From Syntrophobacterales bacterium (GTDB lineage: Bacteria > Desulfobacterota > Desulfobaccia > Desulfobaccales > 0-14-0-80-60-11), in NCBI GenBank assembly GCA_023512475.1, contig JAILZL010000014.1, positions 1 to 64,000 of the forward strand: 64,000 nucleotides of DNA. The letters are read 5' to 3'. The position numbers and the translations under genes were made by a program. The notes beneath the pieces are model-generated. The model saw only the letters and a program-made list of their open reading frames with translations. It was not told where the DNA came from and did not search any database. Below, piece after piece: positions 34,336-43,514 of this stretch; within the stretch, counting starts at the first letter, position 1; each line of letters begins with the position of its first letter.

Positions 34336-35335
34336 AGCCGTGGGCACCCGGCTGGCCCACGACGTCACCGAAATCCGGCCCGGGGAGTTCAAAGGCCCGG
34401 CTTTTTCGCAAGGACACCTGGTGTGCGAGGCGGACCTCTGCCGCCTGCAGCGCCTGGGAAAAAACCACCTCTACGTCATTGAGCTGGAGGAGGACGAAAT
34501 CCACGAAAATGAGGCCGCCGTTCTCCTGGCCGCCGCCCTGGCCGGGGAGGGGGTGGTGTGGGAGGACACGCCCAAAGAGGGCCGCATCAATCTCTACGCC
34601 GGCCACGACGGCCTGCTGGTGGTGGATACGGTGGCCCTGGCGGCCTTCAACCTGATCGACGAGGTCATGTGCGCCACCCTGCACAGCTACACCCCGGTGA
34701 AGAAGGGCGAGCTGGTGGCGGGCACCCGGGCCATCCCCCTCATCATGAAGCGGGCGGTCATCGAGCGGGCTGCGGCCATCGCCCGGCAGCACGGCGCGGT
34801 GCTGCGGGTTCTGCCCCTGCGGGCGGCCAAGGGGGGCATCGTCATCACCGGCAACGAGGTCTTCCACGGACTCATCCCCGACCGCTTCGCCCCCATCCTG
34901 GAGGCCAAACTCAGGCATCTGGGGGCACAGGTGCTGGGGGTCAGCTTCGCCCCGGATGACGCGGCGCAGATCGCCGGAGCCATCCGGGCGCATCTGGAGG
35001 CCGGCTGCACCCTGATCCTGGTGAGCGGGGGCATGAGCGTGGACCCCGATGATGTCACCCGCCAGGGGATCCTCCAGGCCGGGGCCACGGAGATGCATTA
35101 TGGCGCTGCGGTGCTCCCCGGGGCCATGTTTCTCTGCGCGTACCTAGGGGAAGTGCCGGTTTTGGGGGTGCCGGCCTGCGCCCTGCACCACCCGGTGACC
35201 GCCCTGGATCTGGTGCTGCCCCGGGTGTTGGCCGGGGAGCGGGTGGGGAAACGGGAGCTGGCCTTGCTGGGCCACGGGGGCCTGTGCCGCCACTGCCCGG
35301 AATGCCACTACCCCCGCTGCTCCTTCGGGAAATGA
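34298..35335 (+). CDS. MoeA/MoaB-like molybdopterin-binding protein with Cys-rich tail
   Basis: A 345-residue protein. Its central region (about 185-300) is a MoCF-type molybdopterin-binding domain: GIVITGNEVFHGLIPDRF, then LILVSGGMSVDPDDVTR and VPVLGVPACALHHPVTALD. The N-terminal 170 residues are of the kind found in stand-alone MoeA-like proteins of anaerobes. The tail CRHCPECHYPRC adds four clustered cysteines, a likely metal site. With the FmdE-like gene it probably inserts or sulfurates the Mo cofactor of the upstream TtrA-like enzyme. Confidence 0.9.
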   Translation: MRMTMIRKIPLTEAVGTRLAHDVTEIRPGEFKGPAFSQGHLVCEADLCRLQRLGKNHLYVIELEEDEIHENEAAVLLAAALAGEGVVWEDTPKEGRINLYAGHDGLLVVDTVALAAFNLIDEVMCATLHSYTPVKKGELVAGTRAIPLIMKRAVIERAAAIARQHGAVLRVLPLRAAKGGIVITGNEVFHGLIPDRFAPILEAKLRHLGAQVLGVSFAPDDAAQIAGAIRAHLEAGCTLILVSGGMSVDPDDVTRQGILQAGATEMHYGAAVLPGAMFLCAYLGEVPVLGVPACALHHPVTALDLVLPRVLAGERVGKRELALLGHGGLCRHCPECHYPRCSFGK

Positions 35336-35382
35336 CGGGGCCGGGGTCGCAGGAAGCCGGCGCCGGAGGCCAAGGGCGGCAA

Positions 35383-35431
35383 GGGGAACGGGGAGGTGTT
35401 CACGCCTCCCGAGCCTCCCATTGTTCTCCCC
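35383..35431 (+). terminator. Nested hairpin after the Mo-enzyme operon
   Basis: An inner stem GGGAGG (35391-35396) / CCTCCC (35405-35410) sits inside an outer pairing of GGGGAAC (35383-35389) with GTTCTCCCC (35423-35431, one mismatch). There is no real T-run. It lies 50 bases after the MoeA-like gene, between convergent genes, where a terminator is expected. Confidence 0.4.
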
Positions 35432-35544
35432 GCCGTCGGCTGAACCAGGCGGAATAGGGCTCAGGTTTCCGCGTGCTCTGCCTCCCCATGACGGTTGAAT
35501 CCCTGTCGTCGGGGGAGAGGGGGGCTGCGGTCACGGGGGGCGGC

Positions 35545-36666
35545 TCAGGCGGAGGTCCCGGGGCCGGGCGCGCTTTCATTCACTCCCAGCAGTTCGTCCA
35601 TGAGCTCATCCACGGTGAGGATGCGGTCCACCAGATAGGCCCGCTGGCCCACGGTGAAGATGGGGGCCTCCTCATCCGTGTAACCGTGGGCGCTCAGGAG
35701 CACATTGCAGATGCAGAAGTCGTCGCAGGAGTCCTTGGCGGAGCAGACGGTGAAGTTGCCCTCCGCATCTTTCTTGAGCACATAGCCCCGGTTGCACTTG
35801 GGCGGGCGGGCCTTTTTCAGGGCCAGCTGGTAGCCGGGGGAGGTCTTGAGCAGCCGGAAGGGCAGGCCGCAGGGCGAGCCCGGTTTGTCACTGACGATGA
35901 TATCCTCGGGCCGGCAGTTGAGGATGGCCTTCTTGAACTCCTCACTGGCGCCGCTCTCCACCGTGGCCGCAAAGCGGGTGCCCATCTGCACCCCGTCGGC
36001 CCCCAGCTCATTGATCCACCGGACGATATCCTCCCGGTAGTAGATGCCGCCGGCCACAATCACGGGGTAGTCGCCGTTTTTCTGGGCGAATTCCTTGATG
36101 GGCGGGAAGAGATTTTCCAGCCGGAATTCCTCCTTCTGCAGATCCGCCAGGGTGAAGCCCAGATGTCCGCCGGCCAGGGGGCCCTCCAGCACCACCGCGT
36201 CGGGAGGGCGCTGGTAGCGCTCCAGCCAGCGCTTGTGGATGATTTTCAGGGCCTTGACCGAGGAGACGATGGGGATGAGGGCCACCGGCGCGGTCTTGAC
36301 CTCCTCCGGCAGGGTGGTGGGGAGACCGGCGCCCAGGATGAGGGCGTTCACGCCGCCGTCGATGGCGCCCAGGATGGATCTGGTGAAGGTTTTGTGGAGG
36401 GCCACCATGATGTTGATGGCGATGAAGCCGCCGTCCTGCTTAGCTTCCGCCACCTCGATGGCCGCGGCCTCCCGGGCGTCCACCCGCCTGCCGATGCGCT
36501 TGCTCACCAGGGTATGCAGCCCGGCGCTGGAGATGGTGCCGATGCCGCCCCGCCGGGCCACCGCCCGGGCCAAGGGTGCCAGGGAGATGCCGATGCCCAT
36601 CCCCCCCTGGATGAAGATGACCCCCCGCGCTGCGCCTCTGACCTCAACTGTAGGTAATGTGATCAT
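35545..36666 (-). CDS. NAD(P)H-dependent flavin oxidoreductase (nitronate monooxygenase family)
   Basis: A 373-residue TIM-barrel flavoprotein. Hallmarks are IFIQGGMGIGISLAPLARAVA at the N-terminus, VLEGPLAGGHLGF (about 165-177), PVIVAGGIYYREDI and ADGVQMGTRFAAT, which bind FMN. A C-terminal Cys cluster (CSAKDSCDDFCICN, about 315-330) is seen in the anaerobe branch of the family. The true substrate in anaerobes is unclear; some relatives are enoyl-ACP reductases (FabK). ATG 36666 is preferred over an upstream GTG because of spacing to AGG. Confidence 0.93.
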   Translation of the reverse strand: MITLPTVEVRGAARGVIFIQGGMGIGISLAPLARAVARRGGIGTISSAGLHTLVSKRIGRRVDAREAAAIEVAEAKQDGGFIAINIMVALHKTFTRSILGAIDGGVNALILGAGLPTTLPEEVKTAPVALIPIVSSVKALKIIHKRWLERYQRPPDAVVLEGPLAGGHLGFTLADLQKEEFRLENLFPPIKEFAQKNGDYPVIVAGGIYYREDIVRWINELGADGVQMGTRFAATVESGASEEFKKAILNCRPEDIIVSDKPGSPCGLPFRLLKTSPGYQLALKKARPPKCNRGYVLKKDAEGNFTVCSAKDSCDDFCICNVLLSAHGYTDEEAPIFTVGQRAYLVDRILTVDELMDELLGVNESAPGPGTSA

Positions 36667-36766
36667 TCTGCCTGTCACTGCCGGTAATGTTTTATCTTAT
36701 CAGGTTTGGCCGGGAAGGGCTCTCTTTTTCCGCGGCCTCCCGGCCCCGGGGCGGGCCCGGCCCCCT

Positions 36767-37252
36767 TTATTCCTCCGTACGCCAGCCGGTGATGATGACC
36801 TGGGTGCTGCCTTCCTCGGCCCAGTCAAAGAGGCGCTCGATATACGGGGATTCCACGTGCACGCAGCCGTGGGTGGCGTACTCCCGGCGCTGCGGCGGCG
36901 GCGGCACCTCCCCTTCATGGATGGCCCGGCGGTGCCTGAGGTCGAAAAAGAGGGAGTAGGGCATAGGGACCTGGTATTTCCGGGAAAAGTAGTCCTCCAC
37001 CTTCTGGAGCACCCGATAGAGGCCCGGGGGCGTAGTGGTCTCGTCGTCGCCGGTGAGCACCGGGAATTCCATGATTTTTCTGCCGTCCTCGTAGGCCGCG
37101 CCCATCTGCCGGCGCTGGTCGATCCAGATGACCTTCCCGGCCCGGGACTCCGGCTCGGCCGCGGCCTGCACCGGCCCCCATAAGAAAAGCAGCCCCAGGC
37201 CCACCAAGAGGGGGAACAGCCTGCCTCTTACCCAATCCGCCCTTCTCATCAT
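36767..37252 (-). CDS. L,D-transpeptidase (YkuD family), exported
   Basis: A 161-residue protein with a signal peptide (hydrophobic core LFPLLVGLGLLFLW, cut near VQAAAEP) and a YkuD domain. The catalytic motif is ATHGCVHVE (about 130-138) with the upstream conserved His in AIHEGEVPPPPQRRE. Such enzymes make 3-3 cross-links in peptidoglycan or attach proteins to it in the periplasm. It is divergently oriented from the next methyltransferase gene. Confidence 0.93.
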   Translation of the reverse strand: MMRRADWVRGRLFPLLVGLGLLFLWGPVQAAAEPESRAGKVIWIDQRRQMGAAYEDGRKIMEFPVLTGDDETTTPPGLYRVLQKVEDYFSRKYQVPMPYSLFFDLRHRRAIHEGEVPPPPQRREYATHGCVHVESPYIERLFDWAEEGSTQVIITGWRTEE

Positions 37253-37365
37253 GGCCTTAAAATGACCCCGAGACTCTGAGCATTATCCTTTTGTGTGGGC
37301 CGCACTTGCTTATCGGACCTGAGGCCGCTATTCTGGAGGCGCCAGGAAGCCAGGAAGGGCCCCCG

Positions 37366-38052
37366 ATGCCCCGCGACCGTGGTCTGCTCTCCATAACCGC
37401 CGCCGGCTCTTTGGAGCCGCCTGTGGGTTGGTGCCATTATCTGCGGCCCGACCTCAGCCTCCGGACCCGCCGGCCCCCCGGGGGGGCCCCTCAGGGGGAA
37501 CGGGTGCTCCTGGTGGACCCGCAGGGAGCCTTCCCCCCCAGCCATCCCGCCACCCGCCTGTGTCTGGACCTGCTCACCACCGCCCTGGCCGCTGCGCCGG
37601 TGCAGAGCTTTCTGGACGTGGGCTGCGGCAGCGGCGTCCTGGCCCTGGCCGCGGCGGCCCTGGGGGTGCCGGTGGTGGTGGGGGTGGACATTGCCCCTCA
37701 GGCGGTCCGGGCCACCCGGCGCAATGCCCAGGCCAACGGCCTCGCGCCCCCCCTGCAGGTGATTCAGGGCTCCACTGAGTGTCTCCGGGGGCCCTTCGAC
37801 CTGGTGGCGGCCAATCTCCATCCGGACGTCCACCGGGCCAAGGTGCCCGAACTCCTCCGCCTGGCGGGGAGCCGCGGCCGCCTCCTCCTGGCGGGCTTTC
37901 GGGAGCCCGAGGAGGCGGAGCTGCAGGCCGCTTACGGCGCCCGGGGCCGGCAGCCGGGGGCGCGCCGCACCCGGGGGTTTACTCCCTCCGGCCTGCCGTC
38001 CGGCCTCAGTTTCGTCTGGGTGGCCTGGCTCCTCCTTCCCCCGGTGGGGTGA
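37366..38052 (+). CDS. PrmA-like methyltransferase
   Basis: A 228-residue class I methyltransferase. Motif I is FLDVGCGSGVLALAAAALG and motif II VVGVDIAPQAVRATRRNAQANG. The catalytic-site region FDLVAANLHPDVH has N-L in place of the N-I-L of PrmA, the L11 ribosomal-protein methyltransferase. The N-terminal L11-recognition domain of PrmA is missing and replaced by about 70 unlike residues, so the substrate may differ. AGGAAGG precedes ATG 37366. Confidence 0.85.
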   Translation: MPRDRGLLSITAAGSLEPPVGWCHYLRPDLSLRTRRPPGGAPQGERVLLVDPQGAFPPSHPATRLCLDLLTTALAAAPVQSFLDVGCGSGVLALAAAALGVPVVVGVDIAPQAVRATRRNAQANGLAPPLQVIQGSTECLRGPFDLVAANLHPDVHRAKVPELLRLAGSRGRLLLAGFREPEEAELQAAYGARGRQPGARRTRGFTPSGLPSGLSFVWVAWLLLPPVG

Positions 38053-38066
38053 GCGCCCCGGCTCCT

Positions 38067-39566
38067 TCAGACGCCCTGGGTGAACTTTTCCTCCAGATAT
38101 CTCAGGAAGGGGCGGGGGGACAGGTCCTCCCCCGTCACCTCCCGCACCAGGTCCCGGGGCCACAGGGTGCTTCCCAGGGCGTGGATCTTCTGCCGCAGGA
38201 AGGCCAGAAGGGGCTGAAAATCCCCCTGGGCGACGGCCGCCGGCAGGTCCCCCAGTTCGGCTGCGGCCCGGAAGAACAACTGGGCGGCGTAGAGATTCCC
38301 CAATGTGTAGGTGGGGAAATAGCCGAAATGGCCGCCGGACCAGTGCACGTCCTGCAGGACCCCCCGGGCGTCGTCGGGCACCTCCAGGTCCAGGCTGCGG
38401 CGCACCGCCTCGTTCCAGGCCTCGGGCAGGTCCCCCACCGCCACCCCGCCGTTGATCAGCTCCCGCTCCAGGTGGAAGCGGAAAATGATGTGCAGGTTGT
38501 AGGTCATCTCGTCGGCCTCCACCCGGATGAGGCTGGGCCGCACCTGGTTCACCGTGGCGTAGACCTCCTCCGGCTTAACCTCCCCCAGTTCCGGAAAGAG
38601 GCTCCGGACCCGAGGCAGGAAGAAGCGCCAGAACTCCCGGGAGCGGCCCACCAGGTTTTCCCAGAGCCGGGATTGAGATTCGTGGATGCCCAGAGACACC
38701 GCCTCCCCCCGGGGGGTGCCCCAGTGCTCCGGGGGGAGCCCCTGGCTGTAGAGGGCATGCCCGGCCTCATGCAGGGCGGCGAACAGGGCCGAACCCAGGA
38801 AATTTTCGTCATAGCGGGTGGTGATGCGCACATCCCCCACCCCCAGGTGGATGCTGAAGGGGTGGGCGGTGGTGTCCAGCCGGCCGGCGGCGAAGTCATA
38901 GCCGATGGCTGCGGCCGCCTCCCGCACCAGAACCTCCTGGCGCTCCCGGGGGAAAGAGCCCCGCAAGGGCCCGTCCCCGCCCCGGAAATCGGGGTTCACC
39001 CGGGGCAGGAGCCCCCGCAGGGCCGCCTCCAGCTCCTCAAACAAGGGCGCCAGGGCTGCAGCCCGCTCTCCGGGCTCGTACAGGTCCAGGAGGGCGTCAT
39101 AGGGTTCCGTGTCATAGCCCAGGGCGGCGGCCTGCTCCCGCTTCAGGGAGACGATGCGTTCCAGGAAGGGCCGGAAGGCCGGCCAGTCGTTGCGGGCCCG
39201 GGCCTGCTCCCAGGCGGTCTGACCCTCCGCGGCGGCCTGGGCCAGGGCGTGGGCCAGCTCCGGGGGGATGCGCACCGACTGCTCATAGCGGCGCCGCCAC
39301 TCCCGGACATTCACCGCCGCCGGCCCTCGGGGATCCGCCACCAGGTCGCTCCCCTCCACTTGGGCCAGCCACTCCCCCACCCGGGGATCGGTGTCCCGGG
39401 CATGGATGAACCGGGCCAGGGCCGCCAGCTGCTTCGCCCGATGGGCCTGCCCCTTGGGGGCCAGCATGGTGCGCTGGTCCCAAAACCACAGCTTCTGGGC
39501 CTCCCTCAGGTAGGCGGTCTCCCGGTAATGCTCACAGAGATGCTGATAGGCCAGCTCGGGGGTCAT
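38067..39566 (-). CDS. M32-family carboxypeptidase (Taq carboxypeptidase)
   Basis: A 499-residue zinc metallocarboxypeptidase. The HExxH motif reads LFAALHEAGHALYSQGLP (about 262-279), followed by the third zinc ligand in LGIHESQSRLWENLVGRS. The family signature IRVEADEMTYNLHI (about 345-358) is present. It removes C-terminal residues from peptides in the cytosol. Length is normal for the family. It ends 14 bases from the convergent methyltransferase gene. Confidence 0.97.
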   Translation of the reverse strand: MTPELAYQHLCEHYRETAYLREAQKLWFWDQRTMLAPKGQAHRAKQLAALARFIHARDTDPRVGEWLAQVEGSDLVADPRGPAAVNVREWRRRYEQSVRIPPELAHALAQAAAEGQTAWEQARARNDWPAFRPFLERIVSLKREQAAALGYDTEPYDALLDLYEPGERAAALAPLFEELEAALRGLLPRVNPDFRGGDGPLRGSFPRERQEVLVREAAAAIGYDFAAGRLDTTAHPFSIHLGVGDVRITTRYDENFLGSALFAALHEAGHALYSQGLPPEHWGTPRGEAVSLGIHESQSRLWENLVGRSREFWRFFLPRVRSLFPELGEVKPEEVYATVNQVRPSLIRVEADEMTYNLHIIFRFHLERELINGGVAVGDLPEAWNEAVRRSLDLEVPDDARGVLQDVHWSGGHFGYFPTYTLGNLYAAQLFFRAAAELGDLPAAVAQGDFQPLLAFLRQKIHALGSTLWPRDLVREVTGEDLSPRPFLRYLEEKFTQGV

Positions 39567-39648
39567 GCCTCACCTCGGAGAAACATGCGGCCGCGGCGAG
39601 GGTCCTTCCCCGAACCAACCGGTCATTGGTCCCGGGGCGATTCATTTC

Positions 39649-39681
39649 TTGCCTTGGCCTGTTTTTGCGCCTAATATTAGG
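39649..39681 (+). promoter_or_regulatory. Possible promoter with perfect palindrome CCTAATATTAGG
   Basis: A 12-bp perfect palindrome (39670-39681) overlaps a candidate -10 TAATAT (39672-39677). A weak -35 TTGCCT (39649-39654) lies 17 bases upstream. It lies about 30 bases before the TauE gene start and may be an operator. Confidence 0.4.
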
Positions 39682-39712
39682 AAAAATTTCACAAATACTG
39701 ATGGGTGGTCCC

Positions 39713-40678
39713 ATGCATTTTCCGGTTTCCGGCGTGGATGTCAACCCCTTGGTACCGGTGGTGGTGGCCTTGGTTGTCTCCACCTTCACTTCCATGGGCG
39801 GGGTCTCCGGGGCCTTCCTGCTCCTCCCCTTCCAGGTGAGTGTGTTGGGCTTCACCAGCCCGGCGGTGAGCCCCACCAACCTGGTATTCAACATTGTGGC
39901 CATCCCCAGCGGCGTGTATCGCTATCTCCGGGAGGGCCGCATGAACTGGCCGGTGGCCGGGATCACCATCCTGGGGACCCTCCCCGGGTTGCTGGCCGGG
40001 GCCCTCATCCGCATCCGCTGGCTGCCGGACCCCCGGCGTTTCAAGTTCTTTGTGGGCTGCGTCCTCCTGTATATCGGCGGCCGCCTGCTGTGGGACCAGA
40101 CCCCCTGGGCCAGACGCAAGAAGGCCGCCATTCAGCAATTTGAAGCCAAAGTGAACGTCCGGCTGCAGGAGGTGCTCCAGGCCGCCGGGTATCACGCCGG
40201 CGCGCCCCTGCCGGCGGCCGCCCGGGTCCGCACCCGCTCCCTGGGGCTGCGCCAGATTTCCTATGAATTTCTGGGGGAGACCTTCACCTTCAACACGGTG
40301 GCGGTTCTGCTCCTGGCCCTGGTGGTGGGCCTCATCGGCGGCACCTACGGCATCGGCGGCGGCGCCATCATTGCGCCCTTCCTGGCCGCCGTCTTCCACC
40401 TCCCCATCTACACCATCGCCGGGGCGGCGCTCCTGGGCACCTTTGTCACCTCGGTAGCCGGGGTGGCCATCTATTACGGCCTGGCACCCTACTTTCCCGG
40501 CCAGGCCGTGGCCCCGGATCTGCTGCTGGGCGGGCTTTTCGGCCTGGGGGGCTTTCTGGGGATGTACTGCGGCGCCCGCCTGCAGAAGTTCCTCCCCGGC
40601 ACCACCATCCGCTTCGGCCTGGGCCTCGTCATCGTGGGCCTGGCGTTACGCTATATCCTGGGGTTCTGGCTGGGCTGA
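39713..40678 (+). CDS. TauE/SafE-family sulfite/sulfur-compound exporter
   Basis: A 321-residue membrane protein with two four-helix halves separated by a polar loop of about 80 residues (110-190). The repeats hold FTSMGGVSGAFLLLPFQ and GGTYGIGGGAIIAPFL, the paired glycine-rich signatures of the TauE/SafE family. Members export sulfite, sulfoacetate or related anions. The ATG at 39713 has GGGTGG just upstream; 39701 is an alternative. The neighbouring sulfur-metabolism genes fit a role in sulfur-oxyanion transport. Confidence 0.92.
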   Translation: MHFPVSGVDVNPLVPVVVALVVSTFTSMGGVSGAFLLLPFQVSVLGFTSPAVSPTNLVFNIVAIPSGVYRYLREGRMNWPVAGITILGTLPGLLAGALIRIRWLPDPRRFKFFVGCVLLYIGGRLLWDQTPWARRKKAAIQQFEAKVNVRLQEVLQAAGYHAGAPLPAAARVRTRSLGLRQISYEFLGETFTFNTVAVLLLALVVGLIGGTYGIGGGAIIAPFLAAVFHLPIYTIAGAALLGTFVTSVAGVAIYYGLAPYFPGQAVAPDLLLGGLFGLGGFLGMYCGARLQKFLPGTTIRFGLGLVIVGLALRYILGFWLG

Positions 40679-40798
40679 GATGAGACCGGAAGGGGGCCAG
40701 ATTCCCCCGCCCGGGGGGACTGGGGGACAATTTCAGGGCTGGGGAAAGGCGGCGAGGAGCCGTGATCCCGGGCTACTTCCCCTTTCCAGGGAGGCCAC

Positions 40799-41566
40799 AT
40801 GAGCCTGGAGTACTCCGAGAAAGGCATCGTGTTTTTTCCGGATCCCCATCTGGAGGGGACGCCCGCGGACTGGGGCCTCCCTTACCAGGAGGTGTGGTTC
40901 ACCACCGCGGACGGGGTGAAGCTCCACAGCTGGCTCATCCCCCGGCCCGGCTGTCCCCTGTTTCTCTGGTTTCACGGCAATGCCGGCAATATCAGCCACC
41001 GCCTGGAAAACATCAAGTTGCTTCATGATCTGGCCGAAGTGCAGGTCTTCATCTTTGACTACCGGGAATACGGCCTCTCCCAGGGCCGCATCACCCGGGA
41101 AGGGACGTATCTGGACGCCGCCGCAGCCTACCGCACCGCCACGGAGGAGCTGGGTTTCGCCCCCCAAGACATTGTGCTCTTCGGCCGCTCCCTGGGCACC
41201 GCCCTGGCCACGGATCTGGCCCTCAAGGTCCCCTGCCGCAGCCTGATCCTGGAGTCGGCCTTCACCAACTCCCAGGAGATGGCCCGCCTCTATGCCCCCT
41301 TCCTCTTCGACTGGCGGCCCTCGGTGCCCTATGACAATCTGGGGAAGATCGGCGGGGTCAGGGTCCCGGTGCTGGTGATTCACGGCACCGCCGATGAGGT
41401 CATCCCCGTTTCCATGGGCCGCCGGGTTTATGAGGCGGCCCCGGAACCCAAGGAGCTCTATCTCATCCCCGGCGCGCACCACAACGATACCTATCTGGTG
41501 GGGGGTGAGGAGTATTTCGCCCGCCTGAAGCGCTTCATTTATCACGGACCCCAGAGGCCGGGCTGA
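40799..41566 (+). CDS. Alpha/beta hydrolase, BEM46/ABHD13-like
   Basis: A 255-residue serine hydrolase. The oxyanion strand reads LWFHGNAGNISHR, the nucleophile elbow FGRSLGTALA (Ser at about 125), the acid HGTADEVIP and the base PGAHHNDT. No signal peptide is obvious. The family acts on lipids or acyl-thioesters; the specific substrate is unknown. GGGAGG precedes the ATG. Confidence 0.93.
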   Translation: MSLEYSEKGIVFFPDPHLEGTPADWGLPYQEVWFTTADGVKLHSWLIPRPGCPLFLWFHGNAGNISHRLENIKLLHDLAEVQVFIFDYREYGLSQGRITREGTYLDAAAAYRTATEELGFAPQDIVLFGRSLGTALATDLALKVPCRSLILESAFTNSQEMARLYAPFLFDWRPSVPYDNLGKIGGVRVPVLVIHGTADEVIPVSMGRRVYEAAPEPKELYLIPGAHHNDTYLVGGEEYFARLKRFIYHGPQRPG

Positions 41567-41701
41567 GGGGGAGCCGGCTTGGGGTTTCCTCCCCCGGCCC
41601 ATCAGGTTATACTGAATCCAGCCGGCAGGTCATGAAAAGTGAAGAAGGGGAGAGAGGGGAGGGGGCCTCCCTCCCCGGCCCTGTTCTGCGTATTATCATC
41701 C

Positions 41702-42337
41702 ATGAGCGTTGACCTCCACCGCCGGGCCCTGGCCCTCTCTTACCTCACCGTGGGCTACAACCTCCTGGAAGGCCTGGTCGCAGTTGCCGCCGGGGCCTGG
41801 GCCGGGAGCATCGCCCTGGTGGGCTTCGGCCTGGACAGCTTTGTGGAATCCCTCTCCGGGATGGTGATGATCTGGCGCTTCCGGCCCCACGCCCGTCTGT
41901 CGCCCCTGGAAGTGGAGCGCCGGGAGCAGCGGGCCGTGAAGCTCGTGGGCCTCACCTTCTTTATCCTGGCGGCCTACGTGCTCTACGAATCGGCCGGCAA
42001 GCTCTGGTTTCAGGAACCCCCCGAGCCCACCCTCCTGGGGATCGCCATCGCCCTCATCTCCCTGATGGCCATGCCCCTGTTGTACTACCTGAAAGACCGC
42101 ACCGGCCGGCAGCTGGGGAGCGTGAGCCTCATGGCCGACGCCCGCCAGACCTTGGCCTGCGCCTTCCTCTCCGCCGCCCTGCTCCTAGGTCTGGGGGCCA
42201 ACTACCTCTTCGGCTTCTGGCAGGCGGATCCGGCCATCGGCCTTCTCATCGGCGTGGTGCTGGTGAAGGAGGGCGTGGAGGCCTGGCGGCAGGGAAAGCT
42301 CTGCGCCTGCGGCGCCATTTCCTGCGGGAAAGAGTAA
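41702..42337 (+). CDS. Cation-diffusion-facilitator-like transporter
   Basis: A 211-residue protein with five or six membrane helices. The first helices hold SYLTVGYNLLEGLVAVAAG and VGFGLDSFVESLSG, where a D-x3-E pattern replaces the D-x3-D metal site of CDF zinc/iron exporters. A later helix keeps LMADARQTLACAFL. The cytosolic C-terminal domain of CDF proteins is missing, replaced by a short tail ending CACGAISC. This is the small TMEM163-like branch. Confidence 0.85.
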   Translation: MSVDLHRRALALSYLTVGYNLLEGLVAVAAGAWAGSIALVGFGLDSFVESLSGMVMIWRFRPHARLSPLEVERREQRAVKLVGLTFFILAAYVLYESAGKLWFQEPPEPTLLGIAIALISLMAMPLLYYLKDRTGRQLGSVSLMADARQTLACAFLSAALLLGLGANYLFGFWQADPAIGLLIGVVLVKEGVEAWRQGKLCACGAISCGKE

Positions 42338-42344
42338 GTAATTT

Positions 42345-42428
42345 CAGCAGGTTGGCCAAAGAAGAGGCCGCCCGGGCCGGCTCCGGCCGGGCCTGGGGGA
42401 GGGGAGGGCCCGGGCCGGCCCTGCCCCT
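42345..42428. terminator. GC-rich dyads between convergent genes
   Basis: The gap between the CDF-like gene (plus) and the deoxyhypusine-synthase-like gene (minus) is filled by interlocking GC-only inverted repeats, such as GGCCGG-CT-CCGGCC and CCCGGGCCGG-type arms. They could stop transcription from both sides, but there is no T-run. Confidence 0.35.
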
Positions 42429-43514
42429 CTACGGGGAGGCCGCCTGCCTTTTTTCCAACCGTTGCTGCACCGCCTTGAGGAGCAAAGGCCAGGTGATGGT
42501 GGCGTCGCACAGCACCTCGGCGAAGCGGCCCCCCTCCTCCGGCGGCACGAATTTGCCCCAGCTCACCCCCTCCCGGTAGGTGGAGCCGCTTAAGCCCCCC
42601 CAATGGGCCGGCTCCGGACAGAGGCGCACCCCGTAGGTGAAACGCACCTCCGGCAGGTCAAATCCCAGGCGGGCGTGGAGGAGCTCCAGGAAGGGGGCCA
42701 CCTGCTGGGCCCAGTTGCGGGGCACCCCCCCGCCCACGGTGAAGATTCCCAGCCGCCTGGCGGCCAGCACCCGCCTAGCGTAGCTCCCCAGGTCCAGGAA
42801 GGGGTTGTAGGAGAGGGCCAGGTGGCTTAAGGCCGCGGCCAGATCCAGGCCCGCCGCCAGCCCCTGGCGCACGTTGAAGCCCGCCACATCCAGTCCCAGC
42901 TCCGAGTCGGTGAAGGCCGGGATATAGACCGGCACGCCCTTGAGGTAAGCATTGCGCAGCAGACCCGGCTGGTCCGTGGTGGCCGCCAGGTGGCGTCCCA
43001 GTTCCCGGCAGAGGGTCTCGGAGCTCCAGGTGGCGCTAAGATCCAGCCCCGCCAGGACCTCCCGGAAGATCTCCTCGGCGTAATCCAGATTGGCCTCCAT
43101 CTCCAGGGTGTCGTAGATGCGGTTGTAGCCCTGGAGATAGAGGGTGCGATCGCTGCGGTCGGCGGGGCACTTGTAGTGCACCCGGCCCAGATTCTCGATG
43201 AAGCCGTGGGCCACCAGGGCGCCGGTGGTGATGATGATCTTCAGCCAGCCCCGGTCCACCATGTCGCAGATGAGGAGCCCCATCTTGGCGACGCTCATGG
43301 CCCCGGAGAAGGTGCCCACCACCAGGCAGTCCGGGTCCGACACCATGGCGGTGAGCACCTCCGCCGCCTCCCCCAGACTGCGGGCCCCGAAGGCCGTCTT
43401 CCCCATCGCCCGCAGGAGGTGGTCAAAATCCTCCACCCGGGCCAGATCCAGGGCCTCCAGGGGCTCCAGCCCGTCTGTGGCCCCGTCGTGAAACTCCTCA
43501 ATCTTCCTGCGCAT
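42429..43514 (-). CDS. Deoxyhypusine synthase-like protein (bacterial)
   Basis: A 361-residue protein of the deoxyhypusine synthase family. The NAD-binding region reads TFSGAMSVAKMGLLI and the catalytic lysine lies in REGVSWGKFVPPEEGG (about 325-340), matching the active lysine of eukaryotic enzymes. Bacteria lack eIF5A, and studied bacterial relatives use spermidine or putrescine to make homospermidine or similar. It lies beside agmatinase on the same strand, which supports a polyamine role. ATG 43514 was chosen because the longer frame is low complexity. Confidence 0.92.
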   Translation of the reverse strand: MRRKIEEFHDGATDGLEPLEALDLARVEDFDHLLRAMGKTAFGARSLGEAAEVLTAMVSDPDCLVVGTFSGAMSVAKMGLLICDMVDRGWLKIIITTGALVAHGFIENLGRVHYKCPADRSDRTLYLQGYNRIYDTLEMEANLDYAEEIFREVLAGLDLSATWSSETLCRELGRHLAATTDQPGLLRNAYLKGVPVYIPAFTDSELGLDVAGFNVRQGLAAGLDLAAALSHLALSYNPFLDLGSYARRVLAARRLGIFTVGGGVPRNWAQQVAPFLELLHARLGFDLPEVRFTYGVRLCPEPAHWGGLSGSTYREGVSWGKFVPPEEGGRFAEVLCDATITWPLLLKAVQQRLEKRQAASP

